Assembly: GCA_963576725.1 (NCBI GenBank)
Contig: OY755240.1
Span: 62,230,003 to 62,294,002, forward strand
Length of the DNA: 64,000 bases
DNA from: Azorinus chamasolen
Taxonomy: Eukaryota; Mollusca; Bivalvia; Cardiida; Solecurtidae
Direction of reading: 5' to 3'
Of the stretch, positions 53,570-63,892 are shown one piece after another. The stretch's first letter is position 1, and every line of letters begins with the position of its first letter. The notes under the pieces are model-generated. The model saw only the letters and a program-made list of their open reading frames with translations, was not told where the DNA came from and made no database searches. The position numbers and the translations under genes are program-made.

Positions 53570-53820
53570 CTAACCCTTCTCTTGCTTAATTTTGAAATAC
53601 ATTTCTTCTTCTTTACCCATGCCTTGTTGTATAATTACATATATCTTCACTGTGTATAAGTATTTCGCTGTGCAATCACTGCTGTGGAGTGCACTGGTTG
53701 CACAATCAACTTGTAAATAGTGGCAGACCCTGATGAGACAGCTCCTGCAGGAGCTGTCTCATTTGGTTCTTCACTATTTACAGGTACGTATATTGACGTA
53801 ATTAGCAAGCGAAGGGCTAA
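53570..53820. mobile_element. Family D MITE with CTAA flanks, copy 7
   Basis: CTAACCCTTCTCTTGC to GCAAGCGAAGGGCTAA. Both borders are CTAA instead of TTAA. Central palindrome CAGCTCCTGCAGGAGCTG. Confidence 0.88.
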
Positions 53821-54363
53821 AATGTATCTCTACACTCCTCTAGAAATACATATGGCAGCATAACGCAGGTCGAAAGTAATGGTGAAAGCTCTTACATGAG
53901 ATTTAAGCATTGCTTTAGATCTACATTAAGCAGTTAACTTGAGAAATTGTTCTGATTTTTTAAAAGACCGGATATCTCGAACCTGCTATCTCGTAATAAT
54001 TTGTATGGTCCCTTGAGGTTCGGGATATTGACGTTCAACCGTATAATATATAAACATCAAATAACTCAACTAAATGTTTTTTTCATCAGGGTCGTACGTA
54101 ACCTCATAAAGCATTTTCAATATCTGGAAGTAGACATCAATTAACGATCAACACTTATCGTGCTATACAAATTACGTGTGCTAAAACTCTGATATGTTGC
54201 AGTTTTACTTACTTCTGATTTGTACAGTACTTAAGCGTCCTGATGAGATGCCGAGTTACTCGGCGTCTCATCTGTATCCAAGCCGTTTGCAAATGCGAGT
54301 CAGGTCGCTCATTGCATGATAATGGTTAAGAATGGAATGACAAACGAAACGACACTTTAGAAA

Positions 54364-54369
54364 TTTATT
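54364..54369 (-). promoter_or_regulatory. Candidate polyadenylation signal of the thyroglobulin-domain gene
   Basis: AATAAA on the minus strand about 55 bases after the TGA. This would give a very short 3' UTR. Confidence 0.45.
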
Positions 54370-54422
54370 TTGACTTTAAACATTCAGATTTTACAGCAGC
54401 CATATTGGGAATATTAGTTGCT

Positions 54423-54499
54423 TCAACAGTTGGCAGATCCGAGAACTTTTGTAGATTCGTCCACGATTCCTGTGTGTACATCAACACAGAAACAGGTAC
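54423..54499 (-). CDS. Thyroglobulin type-1 domain, last exon with stop
   Basis: Acceptor tttctccag. After two bases it reads TCFCVDVHTGIVDESTKV then LGSANC and TGA (54423-54425). The protein ends on the sixth cysteine of the domain. Confidence 0.87.
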
Positions 54500-57400
54500 C
54501 TGGAGAAATTAATCAAGACCGTTAACCATCTATTAATACTTACTTAATAGAGGAGCCTTTTAACATCTTTACAAACAGAGTAGATCCAGATCATTCTTCA
54601 GTTTCTGCCATGTTCAAAATTCTGTTGTTCATAATGCCATTATAAAACATATAGCTAATTGATATTCACGTAACGTTAGTTCGTACATAAATATTCATTT
54701 GGTAAACGGTTAGCCCATTCCCTCATATTGACGACTTTTGATGACTCTGTAAAATTCACTTTGCGAAACCATTGTGATAAATAGAGCATTTGCTCCTATA
54801 GGAGCAAATGCTCTATTTATCACAATGGTTTCAAACTACAAAATTCTAAAATTTGTCCTTTTCCCTAGTTAATGCTCCTTTTCGGTAGATTTATTCAAGG
54901 CGATTTGATCTAAACCAGTATATGAAGGAAGGGTTAAGAAAGAGGTCTTACTGAATATTTATTCAAAGACGTATATAAAAGTATATCAAAGTAGGCTTAA
55001 TGCAGGATAAAATATGAAGAAAAAACACATGCAAAACCTTTCTATATTACATATCTCCTATATCAGGCAGTAACCAGCTTTTTAAATTCTTTGAAATCAG
55101 AAAACGAGTGTGTATGCCTTTGCAAACAGGGTAGACCTGGATCAGATGACTCGTACAGGAGTCCTCCGAGCAAGATCTGCACTGTTTGTCAAATAGATAG
55201 ACAGTGTACTCGCTTCCCGCTTTCAAGAGGTTGAAAGCTTTTTCAGCTCAAATCCCGTCTATTGTGTTTTGAATATTTTCCTATTTGCCTACAACGTTTT
55301 ATCTTTAAACTAGATCTATTAGTCGAGTGACATCTGCTTTGGTCCCAGTAGGAAACTGTGTTTCCCTGTTTGCAAATGGGAGTCAGAAAAATAGAATTAG
55401 AATTAATGTCGATATACATGTACAAATGTACACTGACGTTAACTCTTTATCAGACTTCTTTGTTCAATAAATCAATGGCCGCTTAACCCTTTCCCTCATA
55501 TTGACGACTTTTGACGACTCTGTAAAAGTCACTTTGTGAAACCATTGTGATACATAGAGCATTTGCTCCTATAGGAGCAAATGCTCTGTTTATCACAATG
55601 GTTTCAAACTACACAATTCTAAAATTTTCCTTTTCTCTAATTAATGCTCCTTTTCGGTAGATTTATTCAAAGAGGTTGTATCTAAAAATAGCCTATGGGG
55701 TAATGGGTTAAGACAGCTTCAACTGTATTTGAGATTGTTTTCAATTTCATTTTTCTTGTGTGTGTTTGGGAATGTACTGACGAGTATTATCACACTGCTC
55801 GGCCAGGAACAGACCCGCCGCATCACACTTGGGGAACCACTGTCCTTTATACACCACCATGGAGATCATGGACTGCATCCTCTTCAACTCACACAGTGTC
55901 CTCGTGTCTCGTGCTTAAAAATGAATGTACTAATAAAAAATACATGTCGGCTTAATTGGCCTCTAATCCTGATCGACGCTTCTTGCACATATCGGTCAAG
56001 ATGTAAAAACCATTTCCTTCATATAAACGTCTTTTCACGCATTTGCAAACAGAGTAGACCCAGATCAGACGGCTCTTATAGGAGCCGTCTGATCTTGGTC
56101 TGCTCTGTTTGCTTATGGTACAATATAGATCTGATTCTGCAGTTTCTGTCTGCAGAATCTATCTAATATAATCTAATATATAACAATCAATCGAATTACA
56201 TATTCATGGAGTAAAGGGATAAACATCATACAGTGCTCCCTCTCTACAACGACACCCTTTGGGATACGAATATTGTATGTGTTGTTCAGAGGGAGTTGTT
56301 ATAGGGAGGGAAAATCAAACACAATTAGCTTGTTTGCAGATCCCCAGATAAGGTGTATTTCGAGAACTAAAACCGTTATGCCTCCATCAAACCCTATGTT
56401 GTGACCACTCTTTAGAATCGTCACAAAGTGACGATTCTAAAGAGTGGTCACAACATAGGATTTGATGGAGGCATTAAGAAAATACGATGGAAAAAGGTTG
56501 TTTCAGGAGCCTTGTTGTTTCGGAAACAGTGACATGCGTTGTTGTAAGGAGGGAATCGTTATTGAGAGGGCCGTTGTAGAGAGGGAGCACTGTAGTACCA
56601 GGGTCTATATCGGTATCGCATCAACATAGAACTATCATCAAGATCTTAAAGCGGGTTTGGGTGGTCCTTGAACACATGGAGAGCCAGTTCACCGCGATTT
56701 CTTTGTTCTTGTCGACGTAAACGAAGATAAGCGGCAGTCTTGAGAGCCCCGGGGTTATAAAACATTTTGCTCGAGTCTGAGGTCCTTCTCAAACATCTGA
56801 CCAATCAGATTCTTGAGAATGATCTCAGACTCAGACATAGATGTTTTATAACGTTGGACCCAGGGTCCGAGGTTATAAAACTTCTGAGTCTGGGTCTGAG
56901 ATCATTTTCAAGTATCTGATTCTCAATCAGATGCTTGAGAATGATCTCAAGACTCAGGCAAAACCTTTTATAACCTCGGAGCCATGCTAAGAATTCTGAG
57001 ACAGCTCAGTATCAGTCTCAGAGAAATCAACTCCAAAGGCTCAAATCTGACCAATCAAAAACTTGAGAACGAACTCAGACTCAACTAAAACGTTTTATAA
57101 GCATGGATACAGACTTATGAGAAACTCAACTCACGATTTTAATAACCTTTGATTTTAATGAGGTTTTTTTCTCAGCCTGAGCACAAAGTTGATTTCTGAG
57201 CACGATATACAGCAGTTGGTTACTTAACGCAGAACGAACGAAAGTAATGCAGAAAGCTCCCACGGATGTTAAGGCATAATAATCATCCTGCATTAACTCA
57301 TTCTCTCCTAGACTATTTTTAGATCCAACCTCTTTGAATTAATATGCCGAAAAAGGAGCATTACCTACAGAAAAGGAGAATTTTATATTTGTGTATTTTG

Positions 57401-60400
57401 AGACCATTGTGGCAAATAGGGCATTTGCTCCTATAGAGCAAAATTAATGCTCTATTTAGCACAATGGTTGCAACAAATGAATTTTACAGAGGTATCAAAT
57501 GGCGCCAGTAGGAAAGAATGGGTTGAGCAACCGCTTTGCTTTAAAATTCCAGTTTTAGACATACTGGTATTTGGAGTGGTCGGCTTATTGTATACAGGTT
57601 GGTCAAAAATAGACACAGAAAAAGGTGCATGTTAGTGTCCATTTATTTATTATCTTTATGATTTCATTAATTAAGACCATTAACGGATTGAAATATGTCG
57701 ACGTTTTGGTTTCCAATTTAAAAAACATTGCGTGTACGATTATGTGGACAAAAAGTCCGATGAGCGTTTGATTTTTAAGCCGCGTTTTATTTAAATTCTG
57801 AAGGGAGGTGATCCCCGAGAGCAAAATTTGCAACACAAAAAGAGAAAATTGCAGACTCGGTTTTATTGAGTCTGTTCATGAACAGTAATTGAAAGTGCAA
57901 CACTGTTCACGCCCCCTAGCACCGGCTTAAGCGGTATTCAATTTTCAGAACAAGAAGTACTGAAATTCATGATCTCGAAGGAGCAGAAGGTATAACAACA
58001 CTGAGAATGAAGTACGGGGCGACGATTTAAGATGAATTTACAGTAAAAACACCACACCGGTCACTTATAAGAAGCATTTTTAGTTGTTTATAAGTAAAAA
58101 CAGAACTGTTGGCTTAGACAACAAGAGTGCCAGTGGGCACAATATACGCCCGTAGAGGACTTGTTCAACATGAATTGAGGTTAACGTATTTGCTAAACGC
58201 AAATGTTAAACGCAAATTCTACGTCCAATTGTACGACGTTGACCTTAACTATACGTACCGGGACACATCCATGTTATTGTAGCATGTCCAAATAGGCATT
58301 GTGGTGTAATTTGAGAATGATCCACCAAGCAGAATTTGAGTCAGAGATGTTACACCGCAATTTCATAATACGTCCCGGGTTTTTTAAACGGACGTATAAA
58401 AATTGTATGATTTCATGAGCAAAAAGAGAAAAACCTGATCTGGTTCTACTCTGTTTACAAAGGCGTGTCAAAGGTATTAATGTAAGACAAAAGTAATGCA
58501 TAAGGTTTCCGTGTAAACTGTCAGCTTTTGATTACATGTACATGTATATAAATCTAACCAAACAGTTTTTATCGTAGCCTTTTAAAATTTACGTTGTAAA
58601 AATTAAGTTAATGAATATTAATGAAGAGATCAATTCATGTATAAATGTTCATGATCTAAAGGGTTACGGCCCCTATATATATTCTCTAAGTGGAACTACA
58701 TTTTGTACTGTTTTACCTTGTATAGCGCCAGCTCCGCAGTTGGCTGAACCCATGACTTTTGTACTCTCATCTACCTCACCAGAATGCGCGTCAACACAGA
58801 AACATGCACCTGTAAACGGAAATCAATGCCAAGAGCAACAGATAATGCTGCGTAGTCAAAAACTAAAAAGTATTCCTCCATCGAACTCTATGTTGTGACC
58901 ACTCTTTAGAATCGTCTCGAAGAGTGGTCACAATATAGGGTTTTATGGTGAAATACAAAAAAAGGAAAAGAAAATGCTTAAATTTACGCATCTTAGCTGA
59001 CCTTTGATGGCCTAAGGTTATTAAACTTCTTAGTTTGAGACTGAGTTCTTTCTCACGCATATGATAGGTCAGATTTTGAGCTGAAAACCTGACCTATCAG
59101 ATGCTTGAATATGAATTGAGGTTCAAGAAAAAAAATCTTATAACCAAGGGAGACGATGTTCTCTTGTGGTTATACGGTCTTCGTTGTTGCAGTTGAGAGC
59201 AAACAACAACTAAAATATACAAAATATCCTATATCAATTGACAATTAATTGTAAATAAATTGAATCTCTTGTTGAAAAGCTAATGAAGAAAACTCCGTTT
59301 TGAAACCTGATAACTTATTTGACAACGAAAGGGTTAACCCTTTCAACGCCGATGTCACATAAATGCACCACGACAAATAGTGCAGTCCCAGAAAAGGCGG
59401 CGTCTGATAAGGAACTTCACTTTTTGTCTCAATCTCTATTTCTATATCTGTGCTTTGTTGTAACAGTGCTTTAATACTTTGAAATTTGCATTTATTTATC
59501 TCATTTCCTTATTTTACTGAATGGTTTAACAAACTCGGATTGCAGGCGACAATTAGAAATTTGGTGCCAAAAGCGTTAAATTAATATTGAGAAATGCTTG
59601 GCTTTCTATTAATTATCATGTTATAAAAGCTGTCGTCTGCTCTTCGTATCCTGCTTTGTTTTAAAACGTTTCTTAAATAGTAATAAATACCTTCTTAGTT
59701 CTTCTTAACTCTTTCGCTGCCAATACGTGATGACTTTTGCAATCAGTTCGGATCCAGATGAGACGACACGTAACTTGGATTCTCTCCAGGACCCAGTCCT
59801 TACAATTTCATGATTATGTTGGGTTTTTTTTTTTAAAAAAATGTCAGTAAAACCTCGATAATTTGAAATTTAGTGCGGAAGAATTTATACCCGTTTCGTA
59901 AGGTGGAGCTGTCTGCATGACTTTCACCCTGCATTAAACTGTCATCTGTCTTTGAGTGTTCTGATAATCGAGGTTTTACTGTAAACAAGACAGACAAATA
60001 AATATTGAAACCGAAGAAGACAACAATGCATGGCAGCGAAAGTGTTATACCGGGATCTCGGTGAGATGCAATGCTACCCTGTACAGTAAACCCCTTTAAA
60101 CCAGACGTTCAGTTTAGTATAAATATCGATCTTGGAGACAGATGGCAGCTTAATGTACCGTGAAATTCCTACAGGAGCTTTCTGCATTACTTCAACCCTG
60201 CATTAAGCAACCGCCTGCGTAAGAGTGTTTGAATTCTTCTCTATTAGAATTCCGGTTTAGAAGGGGTTTACTGTATGCAAATGGGAATGGAATCTCTCTA
60301 AAATAGTTTTATAAGAACGGTTTGGGTGAACTAACCGGTATTATCACACTGCTCGGCCAGGAACAGACCCGTCGCATCACACTTGGGGAACCACTGTCCT

Positions 60401-61666
60401 TTATACACCACCATGGAGATCATGGACTGCGACCTCTTCAACTCACACAGTGTCCTCGTGTCTCGTGCTTGAAAATTAATGGACCAATTGAATTACTTGG
60501 GTTCTTATCCTGTTCAAAACTGCTTGAAAATGCCAGTGTAAAAACCATTAATCCTTTTTATGCTTAAAAAATAATTTCTGTTTTATAAACCCTTTATTTA
60601 CTTCCGGTTTACAATAATTGCTGATCGTACGATACATGTGAAAAGAGTGTCGTGAACATTTTATCTTTAACCCTTTCGCCGCCACAGTCGTGTAAATAGT
60701 GCAGTCCCAGATCAGACGCCGCCTTTTCAAGTTTCAACTATTTTTCTCAATCTCTAGTTTTATATATGTGTTTTATTCCTTTGAAATTTGCATTTATTTA
60801 TCTCATTTCCTTATTTTACTGTATGATTTAACAAACTTGGATTGCAGACGACAATTAGAAATTTGGCGCCGAAAGGGTTAACCAGAGGCCCGTCTTACTA
60901 AAGATCGTGTGACTGAATTTACATGTTCTAATAAACGACGATCGCAACCGGAAGTTACGCTAACGCTATTGTAGGCCTACGTAGTAAGCTCTAATAACCC
61001 ATTCCCTAATATTGACGCCTTTTGTCGACTCTGTAATAGTCGCTTTATGAAACCACTGTGATAAATAGAGCATTTGCTCCTATGGAGCAAATGCTCTATT
61101 TATCACAATGGCTTCAAAACTACACAATTCTACACAGTTTCCTTTTCTCTAGTAAATACTCCTTTTCGATATATTTACCCAAAGAGTTTGGGTATAAAAT
61201 TAATTTATGAGATAATGGGTTAATTGGTGCACACTAGAATGTGAGATAATTTCGGGTTTGCGAGTAATAATTATTGTCGCCCATTAGAAGATTAATTTAG
61301 AATCTAAAAAAAAGCAGTTAGCTTGATGAATGACTAAAGTATAGAGCAGAAAACTAATACTTTGTAAATGAAAATGTGTATTGTTTTCATTCTACATGAA
61401 TAAACAACATTTTTGTTAACCTCTAGTCTGCGTGTGCTGGCAGAAAATGTCATCGATTTCGGATGTCATTTTTTATTTATCTTTTAGTTACTCTGCGTTT
61501 CATCTGAGCAGGCTAAATTTTAAAGACCCGTATAATTCTTCACTGTATTTTCGTTCGCAAGACGTTTTACTACCTTGCTTGGCGTCAGCTCCGCAATTGG
61601 CTGACCCCATGACTTTCGTACTCTCATCTATCACGCCGGAATGCGCGTCAACACAGAAACATGCAC
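54423..61666 (-). CDS. Thyroglobulin type-1 repeat protein, five exons seen, 5' end not seen
   Basis: Spliced minus-strand gene. Two complete thyroglobulin type-1 domains and the second half of a third can be read. Each domain is a 132-bp exon (LCELK, FPKCD, EQCDN) followed by a short exon (CFCVD, SANC), giving the six-cysteine pattern C..CD..QC..CxCV..C. All introns are phase 1, the classic state for extracellular modules. The chain stops directly after the last cysteine. Such domains occur in secreted or matrix proteins, and some inhibit cysteine proteases; no catalytic or other domain is visible. The start codon and signal peptide should lie beyond 61666 or outside the window. WCVD of the consensus is FCVD here. 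Confidence 0.85.
54710..54937. mobile_element. TTAA-type MITE, family G, copy 1
   Basis: TTAGCCCATTCCCTCATATT to GAAGGGTTAA with a perfect central hairpin ATTTGCTCCTATAGGAGCAAAT extended through the CACAATGG arms. It lies in the last intron of the thyroglobulin-domain gene. Confidence 0.88.
55483..55711. mobile_element. TTAA-type MITE, family G, copy 2
   Basis: TTAACCCTTTCCCTCATATT to TAATGGGTTAA, same central hairpin. Ends 71 bp from a thyroglobulin exon. Confidence 0.9.
55782..55913 (-). CDS. Thyroglobulin type-1 domain, first half (exon d)
   Basis: Acceptor ttttaag, donor gtcagt, 132 bp. Nearly identical to the 60336-60467 exon. It differs by Met for Ser and Ala for Thr, plus the last base, which turns the junction Gly codon into Arg. 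A weaker, gtcagt-type donor is used. Confidence 0.86.
56005..56223. mobile_element. Family E MITE
   Basis: CCATTTCCTTCATATAAACG to GAGTAAAGGGATAA, central palindrome CAGACGGCTCTTATAGGAGCCGTCTG. Confidence 0.78.
56231..56592. mobile_element. 362-bp palindromic MITE, family B, reverse orientation
   Basis: CAGTGCTCCCTCTCTACAAC to GAGAGGGAGCACTG, TA on both sides, core CGTCACAAAGTGACG. Confidence 0.93.
56749..57115. repeat. Cluster of family I related palindromes
   Basis: At least three arms with GGTTATAAAAC / TTTATAAC ends and TGAGAATGATCTCAGAC or AAATCTGACCAATCAAAA stems, apparently one inserted beside another. Confidence 0.65.
57293..57526. mobile_element. TTAA-type MITE, family G, copy 3, reverse orientation
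   Basis: TTAACTCATTCTCTCCTAG to GAATGGGTTGA; stem GCATTTGCTCCTATAGAGCA with a short insert. Confidence 0.75.
57795..58025 (+). repeat. H-family repeat
   Basis: AATTCTGAAGGGAGGTGATC, AAAATTGCAGACTCGG, TCATGAACAGTAATTG, AGCACCGGCTTAAGCGG, ending AATGAAGTACGGGGCGAC. Confidence 0.75.
58717..58809 (-). CDS. Thyroglobulin type-1 domain, second half (exon c)
   Basis: Acceptor cgtttacag, donor gtaaaa, 93 bp, phase 1 at both ends. Reads ACFCVDAHSGEVDESTKV then MGSANC and spacer GAGAIQ. It completes the first full domain. Confidence 0.87.
58874..58950. mobile_element. Hairpin repeat, family A, truncated stem
   Basis: CTATGTTGTGACCACTCTTT / AGTGGTCACAATATAGGG; the GACGATTCTAA arm is missing. It lies 65 bp from a thyroglobulin exon. 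Confidence 0.75.
59334..59579. mobile_element. TTAA-type MITE, family F, copy 2
   Basis: TTAACCCTTTCAACGCCGATG to GGTGCCAAAAGCGTTAA, with GTGCAGTCCCAG and GCGGCGTCTGAT words. Confidence 0.72.
59705..60048. mobile_element. Family F MITE split by a family C element
   Basis: TTAACTCTTTCGCTGCC to GGCAGCGAAAGTGTTAT. A complete family C element sits inside at 59845-59981. Confidence 0.75.
59845..59981. mobile_element. Inner family C MITE, short form
   Basis: CAGTAAAACCTCGATAATTTG to GATAATCGAGGTTTTACTG, 137 bp; the left inner arm is largely deleted. The flanking dinucleotides do not clearly read TA on the left. Confidence 0.75.
60084..60273. mobile_element. Family C MITE
   Basis: CAGTAAACCCCTTTAAACC to GGTTTAGAAGGGGTTTACTG, TA on both sides, 190 bp. 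Lies 63 bp from a thyroglobulin exon. Confidence 0.88.
60336..60467 (-). CDS. Thyroglobulin type-1 domain, first half (exon b)
   Basis: Acceptor attttcaag, donor gttagt on the minus strand, 132 bp. Reads RDTRTLCELKRSQSMISM then VVYKGQWFPKCDATGLF and AEQCDNTG across the junction. It joins the 93-bp exon downstream in phase 1. Confidence 0.87.
60667..60881. mobile_element. TTAA-type MITE, family F, copy 4
   Basis: TTAACCCTTTCGCCGCC to GGCGCCGAAAGGGTTAA, 215 bp, TTAA on both sides. Confidence 0.85.
60994..61223. mobile_element. TTAA-type MITE, family G, copy 4
   Basis: ATAACCCATTCCCTAATATT to GATAATGGGTTAA; stem AGCATTTGCTCCTATGGAGC. Confidence 0.85.
61574..61666 (-). CDS. Thyroglobulin type-1 domain, second half (exon a)
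   Basis: On the minus strand: acceptor ccattttcag, donor gtagta. Reads ACFCVDAHSGVIDESTKV then MGSANC and a short spacer GADAKQ. Length 93 bp, phase 1 at both ends. It is the most 5' exon recognised; its partner first-half exon was not found in the remaining 2.3 kb. Confidence 0.85.
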
Positions 61667-61913
61667 CTGAAAATGGAAACCATGTTCTCGCTATTGTTGG
61701 GTTGTTGGTTGGGGCAATGACGTTTTCATGTATTTAAATCCGGCTTTTTGAACAGCAAATGAGCAGTAAGAATGGAAACAAAAAGCAAATATTTATTGTT
61801 CATTTCACAGGAATACATGTTGCTCGTATATAGTATTCTAGTGGACTAAACAAGAAGGGTCGTAATGGCCCTGTATCGCTCACCTGGTTTGCTATGTTAT
61901 CTACATAGACATA

Positions 61914-62275
61914 CAGTGCTCCCTCCCTACAACGGCCCTCTCAATAACGATTCCCTCCTTACAATAACGCATGTCACTGTTTCCGAAACAAAAAGGCTCC
62001 AGAAACAACCTTTTTCCATCGTATTTTCTTTATGCCTCCATCAAACCCTATGTTGTGACCACTCTTTAGAATCGTCACTTTGTGACGATTCTAAAGAGTG
62101 GTCACAACATAGGGTTTGATAGAGGCATAACGGTTTTAGTTTTCGAAATACACCTTATCTGGGGATCTGCAAACAAGCTAATTATGTTTGATTTTCCCTG
62201 CCTATAACAACTCCATCTGAACAACACATACAATCTTCGTATCCCAAAGGGTGTCGTTGTAGAGAGGGAGCACTG
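61914..62275. mobile_element. 362-bp palindromic MITE, family B
   Basis: CAGTGCTCCCTCCCTACAAC to GAGAGGGAGCACTG, TA on both sides. Same length as the copies at 31835 and 56231. Confidence 0.93.
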
Positions 62276-62324
62276 TATAAGGAAATCAGGCCTCTTCCCC
62301 AACGGTCATGTTTATTAGATAGTG

Positions 62325-62965
62325 TTACTGTTTCAGCTATTTTGGTAGAGGGTCACGTAATGATTATTCCCATCAACTTATTTTGAAATCTGACCATCGG
62401 GTTTCTTTTAAGAAGAGATTTCTTTTGGTTGCCATGGCAACCAGATTTCTACATGAATCCAAACTATTTTAGGAAATTTGGTAGAAGGTTACATTTACCT
62501 AATAATTAATCCCTTCAAATTATTCTGAAATCAGACCATTGTTTTGGAGAAGAGAAGAGAAGATTTTCAGAGTTTGTAATGTTTTCTATATAGACATAAT
62601 AAGGAAAATAGGCCCGCCACTAACGTCCATGCTGTTTTAGATATTGTCATGGTTTTAGCTATTTTGGTTGAAAGTCACCTAATGAGTATGCCCATCAAAT
62701 TATTTTGAAACCTGGCTATCGGTTTTAGAGAAGAAGGGATCTAAATATTTTGGTTGTCATGGCAACCAGAGTTCTATATGGATCCAAACTATTTTAGCCA
62801 TTTGGTAGGGGGTTACCTGATGATTATTCCCTTGAAATAATTCTGAAATCAGACCATTGGTTTTCGAGAAGAGGAGATTTGAAGAGTTTGCTGTTTTTTT
62901 TTATTATAGACATATAAGACGTATAAGGAAAACAGGCCCGTCCCTAGCGGCCACATTGTCATGGT
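62325..62965 (+). repeat. Tandem duplication of about 320 bp
   Basis: Units about 62325-62640 and 62640-62965 share TTTTAGCTATTTTGGT-type, TTATTTTGAAA, CATGGCAACCAGA, ATCCAAACTATTTTA and GAAATCAGACCATTG words. Confidence 0.82.
62427..62442. promoter_or_regulatory. Palindromic X-box-like motif
   Basis: GGTTGCCATGGCAACC, a perfect palindrome matching the RFX binding consensus. The second repeat unit has GGTTGTCATGGCAACC at 62752-62767. Function not shown. Confidence 0.35.
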
Positions 62966-63410
62966 TTGGAGGAAGCTAAAACCCGAAATGTTCAAAAGTA
63001 GTGGCAGTTGGTAATATGTGCAATTTCTCTGATAGAAGCAAAACATAAGGCCTTATAAAACAAATGTTGGATTTTTTGCGGGAGCAATCGGATCCATAAG
63101 GAAAATAATTCCTTGTCACTGCTACGAATGTCTCCCGCTTTTCTCTTTACTTTAACTGAACCAAACATTATGTGGTGTTTTATTTAGTCATTTATTGTCA
63201 CGGCTTCATTTTTTATCCCGAACAAGAGAAAAGTTTGTCATAATTATATTACTCATTTCTAGGTAAAGCCCCGGCGACCGAAAACGACTAATTAGCCACC
63301 ACCGATAACAAGAAAATATCTGGCGTCTAAAACTTTAAATGTTATGCACAATCAGAGGTCTATATAAGATGCGTTAATTAAAACATTTTCAAAAAGAACT
63401 TGTTTATTTC

Positions 63411-63882
63411 TCCACCAAATCCTATTTTGTGACCATTCTTTAGAATCGTCTCTCCCTATGTCGTGACCACTCTTTAAAATCGTCTCGAAGAGACGATTCT
63501 AAAGAGTGGTTACAACAGAGGGTTTGGTGGAGAAATGACGATTTTAGTATTTGAGTACGCACCTTTACCTGTAGTTTCGATATTTATCATTGAGTCAGTT
63601 ACTGGTCCTTCGACCGAATCGAAATCACCGTCTAACCACAATCAGTCGCTCCTGTGGTCGTCGACAACCAGCGGACTGGTTGTCGACAACTATTAGACGA
63701 CAACCAAAGACTGGTTGGCGAGTGATTGCTGTTGATATTAACATGTGCCAAGCAAAAGATGATGGTGCATATTCCAATGCTATAGGCATTTCTCCACCAA
63801 ACATGGTGTTGTGACCACTCTTTAGAATCGTCTCTTCGAGATGCAACAAACGACTAATCACAATATAGCGTTTGGTGGGAAA
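63411..63882. mobile_element. Two family A hairpins and their spacer
   Basis: Hairpins at 63411-63535 (with one arm duplicated) and 63791-63882, each with TTTCTCCACCAAA and GAATCGTCTC words. The spacer has a small palindrome GTCGACAACCAGCGGACTGG-like at 63658-63690. No gene recognised. Confidence 0.65.
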
Positions 63883-63892
63883 ATAAAGGAGT

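Noticed and set aside
55729..56166. Plus-strand frame with ITLLGQEQTRRITLGEPLS, repeated at 60322
   Set aside because: Antisense of the two near-identical thyroglobulin type-1 exons; the minus strand has the cysteine pattern and splice sites.
58611..58898. Plus-strand frame with APQLAEPMTFVLSS, repeated at 61570
   Set aside because: Antisense of the CFCVD exons of the thyroglobulin-domain gene.
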